A stretch of DNA of 64,000 nt from positions 18,063,230 to 18,127,229 of the forward strand of contig NC_088677.1 in NCBI RefSeq assembly GCF_950023065.1. Direction: 5' to 3'. The position numbers and the translations under genes are program-made. Positions 59,001 to 64,000 of this stretch are shown here, piece after piece. The notes below the pieces were generated by a model. That model ran no database searches. It was not told where the DNA came from and saw only the letters and a program-made list of their open reading frames with translations. Origin of the DNA: Planococcus citri (Eukaryota > Arthropoda > Insecta > Hemiptera > Pseudococcidae). Every line of letters starts with the position of its first letter. Within the stretch, counting starts at the first letter, position 1.

Positions 59001-61863
59001 CATGAAACTTGATTTATTCAACGAATCGTACGAGTTTTCATTTCAAATTACTCGTGTTTTTTAGATTCTGGTATTACGATGCGTTTTCTCCATTATCGAG
59101 GTTGTTTTCTTTTTGAATCGCGTAAGTCGTTCAATCTCCTTTATTTCTCAAATACCTCACTTCCTGTAATACCTCTCGTTCCTGTCACTTTCATCTCCCA
59201 TTATTGAACCTCTAGATCCTATAGGTACCTGTAAATCACAACGTTTTAGAATTGAATAGTTATAGTGATTTTGCTGCAGTAGAAAATTAGCTTGATGATT
59301 GCAATCGTTTTTATTAGTAGTTGTTTGCGTGTTCAGTAGTCTTTTTAATTTAAAATACCGAAGTCTTCGTAATCTTTACTTGATTACTCACGCTAGATGG
59401 TTGATTATCAAAGACCATTGTAAACATTATTCTAGTCCATCTTTTATCGATCAAAACTCTAAAAAGTAATCATTTTGAACCTACCTACTTATTGTAACAT
59501 TCTTCCAAGTTACCTAAAATATGATATTAATAATGAAATAACAGTATTGCTCCGATTTATTTACTCTTCATTTACTAATCAACATAAAAACCCTTGGTGG
59601 CGGTGGATATTGTTTTCAATTTTTATAGATGTCGAAGAGTATCCGAAATACAGACCGGAACCAGTAGTAAAAACTCATCCAATTAATAGAGGTAGTAAGC
59701 GCTTTTGGCTTCAATTTGTGATAACTCTGTTATTCGTAATAATATTAATAATAAAATGAAACCTGGAGCAAAACGCAGATCTTTGATAAGTAGATCGATG
59801 AGAGAAAAGTAACATCTCGATGATCTACGAAATCTAAAATAAATATAGGTACTGAGCTTATTAATAGATCGATGAGAGTGGAGTAACATCTCGATGATAT
59901 TCTGCTATCATTTCACATTCTTATTATTTTCTAACGAAGAATTGATTCAGCAACGATACTGCTAATCTTCATTAATATAAATTACAAACACGAAGAACGC
60001 TTTGCACTTTAAGCTTCGGTATTCGAACTTCAATATAAGAAGAAATTTAGTACGTGTTAATTAGATTTAGTTATAATGTAGTGGAATTACATTTTCAGAT
60101 ATCGAAAACCAAATCTCTCCGCCTAAACAGTACAGAACCGATTTATATCAAGGTACCTACTAACCATCGCTAACTTTAGTTTATTCTTCGTTAGATATGT
60201 AGATGATACTAAATTCATATCATTATAGAACAAACGAGATATTTCAAATATTTGCTCGAATGTTTAGTTCGTTTAATGATGGAAAAATTATGAAATTTCA
60301 GAAATCGCTCCACCTAGACCACCATTGCCAGGCGTTGAAGTTCCTCCCGCTCGTCCTCCTCCGCCAGAAACTGACGACGAAGATGATATGTTTATGCATG
60401 CACCTTTACCAAACCAACCGATCATGGTGAGCTTTAATAGTCAGAGAGAATTCGTTCTCGAAAGATGATCAACTACTCCATATTAGATTTACAATTTTAC
60501 TAATCTGTCGAATAATTTCAATGTATAGGCTGCTGCTCACGGTTTACACCAAGAATTACGCCAATGGTCTAGTAAAGATAACGACATCATCGCCGCTGCT
60601 AAAAAGATGGCTTTACTGATGGGTCGATTATCGCAACTCGTTCGAGGAGAAGGTGGCACTAAACGTGATCTAATCGATTGTGCCAAAGCTATCGCCGAAG
60701 CTTCCGAAGAAGTGGCACGTTTAGCTAATAAATTAGCTAGAGAATGTACCGATAAACGAATGCGAACGGTAAAGCTAATTCGATAAAATATTCGATCAAA
60801 TTCTATCGTGCTTGTTTCATCACGATGAACTTTTCTGGTTTCAGAACTTGCTTCAAGTTTGCGAACGTATACCGACCATCGGAACCCAATTGAAAATCTT
60901 GTCTACTGTCAAAGCTACCATGTTGGGAGCTCAAGGTAATTTATTCGTATTGTGTTTACGTTGGAGTGTAATTTTTTTGAACTGTATCTTCATGTTGGTT
61001 TCTCTTTTAAACAAATTCGTTTTCTATTACCGATAGAAATACTGCCAAGAATGGAAAATGCAGAATTACAAGGCGGTAATGATTTCGTCTCTTTTAGTCG
61101 CGTCGTCTTTTTTGCATGGAGTTGTTTTGGTTTTTTGATTTTTGTGATCTCATTTTTTTACGTTTTTGGATTTTTTTTGTTTTAGTAAACGAAGCAGGTT
61201 TTTTGTTTTTAAATCATCGAGTGTTCTAGGTTCTAGCTGTAATTTAGGTTTTTGTTGACGATTTTTTTGGATTTTTTTTTTTTTTTTTTTTTTTGATGAA
61301 GCGAAGCTTTTTCTAATATTAATTTCTAAAAGCTTGTATGTACATGAAAATTCATAAGAAATTTTCAAATAGTAGTAATTAATTTTCTACGTTGGAAAGG
61401 ACTTTTGAAACGCTTCATTTAATAATGTCATAGTTCAAGTAATCCTAATACGTAAACGTTAACTCATTTTTCTTTCCTCATTTGTTGAATGCTTACTTAT
61501 CGTTAATTCAGGATTAATGATTGGCGCTAGTAAGTAATCAATTATTAGACAAATTTATACTTCGCTGTGTATACCTATTGATTTCTGTGTGTTTTTAACA
61601 GCGATTTGTTTTATTTTTTTGTATGCGAATTTATAATATATTTGAACTGCGTCTTATTCTGATTGTAATTCGAGCCTTTTTTGTATCGACTAGGTTCGGA
61701 AGAAGACCAAGAAGCGACCGATATGTTGGTGGGTAATGCGCAAAACTTGATGCAGAGTGTCAAAGAAACCGTACGAGCAGCTGAAGCAGCTTCCATTAAG
61801 ATTAGAACAGACGCTGGTATTCGTCTAAGATGGATCAGACGTCAACCATGGTATCAGTACTAA
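53089..61863 (+). CDS. Vinc: vinculin
   Basis: An actin- and talin-binding adaptor of cell-matrix and cell-cell junctions. Twenty exons join in phase to 987 aa: 53089-53145, 53509-53616, 53698-53843, 53923-54118, 54200-54344, 54734-54933, 55026-55214, 55303-55521, 55730-55866, 57178-57308, 57424-57753, 57834-58031, 58126-58217, 58295-58367, 59629-59691, 60099-60152, 60302-60426, 60529-60768, 60845-60935, 61694-61863. The N-terminus MPVFHTKTIESILEPVAQQ and LIEGSRGILQGTSSLLLCFD are diagnostic of the talin-binding head. A proline-rich hinge (APPRPPLP, RPPPPETDDED) precedes the tail, which has LHQELRQWSSKDN and NLLQVCERIPTIGTQLKILS and ends RQPWYQY. Length is close to Drosophila vinculin (about 960 aa). 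Exons 15 and 16 lie in the hinge and may be alternatively used. Two candidate microexons lie between the last two exons. Confidence 0.96.
61037..61075 (+). other. Vinc: candidate 39-nt cassette microexon of vinculin
   Basis: An acceptor TACCGATAG and a donor GGCG|GTAATG bound 39 bases with the same phase (1-1) as the flanking introns; inclusion would add EILPRMENAELQG between AQ and GSEEDQ. It is open in the vinculin frame. The acceptor's pyrimidine tract is modest. Skipping it gives the canonical insect sequence, so it would be optional. Confidence 0.4.
61512..61529 (+). other. Vinc: candidate 18-nt microexon of vinculin
   Basis: GTTAATTCAG|GATTAATGATTGGCGCTA|GTAAGTAA: a strong donor and an acceptable acceptor bound 18 bases, phase 1-1. 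Inclusion would insert GLMIGA with a serine at the next junction, in the loop just before the last helices of the actin-binding tail. No stop is created whether it is used alone or with the 39-nt exon. Confidence 0.45.
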
Positions 61864-62559
61864 TGGTATGTTTTTCCTAGTCTTATGAGAAACGTCGACA
61901 CAATCAGGAAGTTTGAAGTGATTTCATGACTGAGCTTTCCTATCAGATTTTAATAATTAGGTGAACAAAAAATTTTCGAATGGAGTTTTTTTAAATTCAA
62001 GTTTCATCATAACTTTTCACAAAAAATTTCCCCCGGGGAATTTTTTCGACTCTATTGAAAAATTGATCATTGACCAAGTTCCTCCTAAATTTGTCCTCAA
62101 GAGTTCGATTCAGTCATAAAATCGCTCGCGACCTTTTTATTTTCCTTTTGCCTCTAAGTATCCTATTTTCACTAGTTGACCTCTCATCTTTTTTTATTGT
62201 TTTCAGTGGATCAAAATTCGTAATTTATTATTGAAATGCCGTTACAACGGGTCTTTGATGACCTTTGGAGCTTAATTTATTACTTCCATTACCTACTGCC
62301 TTGTCATCGAATATGTCGACTACAGTGGAGACTTTATAATGCGTTTTTGCAATTTTTAACTCAATAAGCAAATTAAAATATTTAATTCTTTTTTTTTCTA
62401 CGCGATTGGCTTTTTAGTAGGTATTTAATTATGTACGTACTATACGCCATCACTCTGTAACGTTCTGTCTAATTGTGTTAATATTCGATACTAATTGCAG
62501 TATTACCTATTGTTAAGCATGCCCTTGTATAATAATTACGTGTTACCAAATTTTAAATA

Positions 62560-62565
62560 ATTAAA
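62560..62565 (+). terminator. likely polyadenylation signal of vinculin (ATTAAA)
   Basis: ATTAAA lies about 700 bases after the stop codon and is followed by a T/G-rich stretch. An AATAAA at 62792-62797 is an alternative but lies close to repeat sequence. Confidence 0.4.
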
Positions 62566-63149
62566 GTCTTGCCTTTCAATACTCTTATTTCGACTTGATA
62601 GACTTTTGGTGATTATTCCCATCCCATAGAGGATGAAAAATTAAGTGACATATCTCCTCTCAAATACCTATCAAATGAGCTATCGATTAACTCCCTAGCC
62701 CCAGGGAGGGTCGCGCCACGACCCCTCAAAGTGACGTGAATTTAATAAGTATATTTTATGAATTGGACTTGGAACCTATTCCAATTGATGAAATAAAGTC
62801 AGACTTGGGGAACGGTGCTCGAAGTCGAAACCTGCACTGGTGGCTTCCACTGGGAGGGAGGCTACAGCCTTCATGACTATTGACGTATTGACTACAACAG
62901 GCAGTGTATATTTACGGCGAACTAGTTAGGCAATTTTATTCACGTATTCGCATACGGGCAGCCTACAACGCGATTGCGTTATCTTACAAGCGCTGCAACG
63001 TAATTTCGCTGACCTTTGTGATTTGCACCAAGGTTTACACAAAATAAGGGAATTTAGAGCTTCTTTTCGACCTTCGAGGACTCGAGGCAGGTACCCAATA
63101 AAATTCGGCAGACGTTCCGAGTAATTTTTTCAAGATGTGAGAGAAATCA

Positions 63150-63610
63150 AAACTGCCAAAAAATGAACGAAAAAATCTGAAAATTAGAGAAGCTCTTCCT
63201 TAGGACCTAAATAAAGTCCTCTCTTAATTTCAGTCCTCTAGGACCACCCGGAGGGATTTAAAAAATTAGGCCCCCTAGGGAAGAGAGTTGATTTTGGATT
63301 TTGGGGCTGAGAAAAATCGAGACATCATTCCTAGCCGTCAGGTAGCGCTGGTAAAAATTTCAGCTACGAAGATGCATTATTTTTAATTTTGAGATTTCAC
63401 ATTTCGACAAAAAAATCAAAATTTGCAAAACCGCATTTTTTTGTGAAAATTCAAAAAATCAAAATTGCAAAAATGATCGGAAAATTCTGAAAATTGGTGG
63501 AGCTCTTCCTTAGGACCTAAACAGTGGCCTCTCTTAATTACAGTCCTCTAGAACTCCTTGAAGGGGTCTAAGAAATTAGGCCTTCAAAAGGAAATTATTT
63601 GAAAAAATTT
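63150..63610. repeat. ~305-bp direct repeat, two copies
   Basis: GAGCTCTTCCTTAGGACCTA (AGCTCTTCC... at about 63190 and 63500), CCTCTCTTAAT, CAGTCCTCTAG and AAATTAGGCC occur in the same order in both copies. They are separated by AT-rich sequence that includes TTTTGTGAAAATTCAAAAAA. 62600-63150 before them contains no recognised gene. Confidence 0.7.
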
Positions 63611-63714
63611 ACTTCAATGATTTCCTCACATGAGAGGTATCCAAACTGATGGGAAACTGTTTGAACCGGACAGCGGTGAATAGAAAGATCGTGCAAAAAT
63701 GTATCATCAATCCA

Positions 63715-64000
63715 ATTTGGGTCAAAAAAAGGGGGGAAACCAAATTTTTTCAAATTGGTCCAGAACGCTAAAATTTTCAGCATATGCCCTATTCCTGACC
63801 TACTCAAATCGATTGGAAACCATTTTGAAACGTTTGAGCTATTCTGGAGCTTCCAGCAGATTTTTAAAAGTTGGAATTTTTTCACCCAGTGAAGTTTGAA
63901 AGCTGAAATTTACGTTACACCCAAATTTCAACATACTGAGTTGACTACAGGTGATTTCATGCCGTTCTGGAGCCTCTACCTTATATTTTTCAAAATTCCA
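63715..64000. repeat. CTGGAGGCTCC-family copy running off the window
   Basis: AAATCGATTGGAAACC, TCTGGAGCTTCCAGCAGATT, AAAGCTGAAATTTACG and CGTTCTGGAGCCTC follow in the order seen in the left arm of the palindrome at 8256-9163. The copy is cut by the window end. Confidence 0.7.

Noticed and set aside
1..64000. tRNA, rRNA, CRISPR or viral sequences
   Set aside because: No cloverleaf with A/B boxes, rRNA core, regular spacer array or recognisable viral protein was seen by eye; a covariance-model or profile scan could not be run.

Overview
This is a 64 kb piece of an AT-rich eukaryotic nuclear genome, almost certainly from an insect. The genes have many short introns with GT..AG borders, the proteins are of animal type (vinculin, a WRPW-tailed Hairy/E(spl) repressor, DIS3L2), and the gaps are packed with small inverted-repeat transposons. 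The base composition and fold-back repeats suggest a hemipteran, perhaps a sternorrhynchan such as a mealybug or aphid, but that is a guess from style and not shown by a marker.

Six protein-coding genes can be reconstructed with consistent splice phase. (1) Dis3l2, minus strand, 14296-19096, 19 coding exons, 1134 aa, an RNB 3'-5' exoribonuclease. (2) A secreted or membrane-anchored thioredoxin-fold protein, plus, 19652-21047, in head-to-head orientation with Dis3l2. (3) A mitochondrial thioredoxin-2, plus, 28842-29423, with the same two intron positions as gene 2, so the two are paralogues. (4) A C7orf50/WKF-domain nucleolar-type protein, minus, 29609-31245, convergent with gene 3. (5) An Enhancer-of-split bHLH-Orange-WRPW repressor, minus, 37397-38936, with a TATA box, a paired Su(H) site and a proneural E-box upstream. 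(6) Vinculin, plus, 53089-61863, 20 coding exons, 987 aa, plus two phase-preserving candidate microexons near the 3' end.

The rest is mostly repeats. Several transposons can be delimited from their own target-site duplications or from a paralogous empty site. 6029-11259 is a large composite: a fold-back element that received a TA-inserted MITE, a palindromic repeat, and a hAT-type element that itself carries a younger copy of the same family. 24866-28529 is another composite with a perfect 9-bp duplication and two nested MITEs. Others lie at 2773-3675, 21891-23769, 32719-32994, 39901-41178, 42965-43518, 50491-51137 and 51411-52874; the last ends about 200 bp before the vinculin start codon. 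Dispersed fragments of a CTGGAGGCTCC-bearing family recur across the window.

The genes do not form one pathway. The most interesting signals are the SPS+A Notch-response architecture of the E(spl) promoter, the vinculin microexons, the paralogous thioredoxins, and the nested transposons whose insertion order can be read directly. I saw no tRNA, rRNA or CRISPR array.
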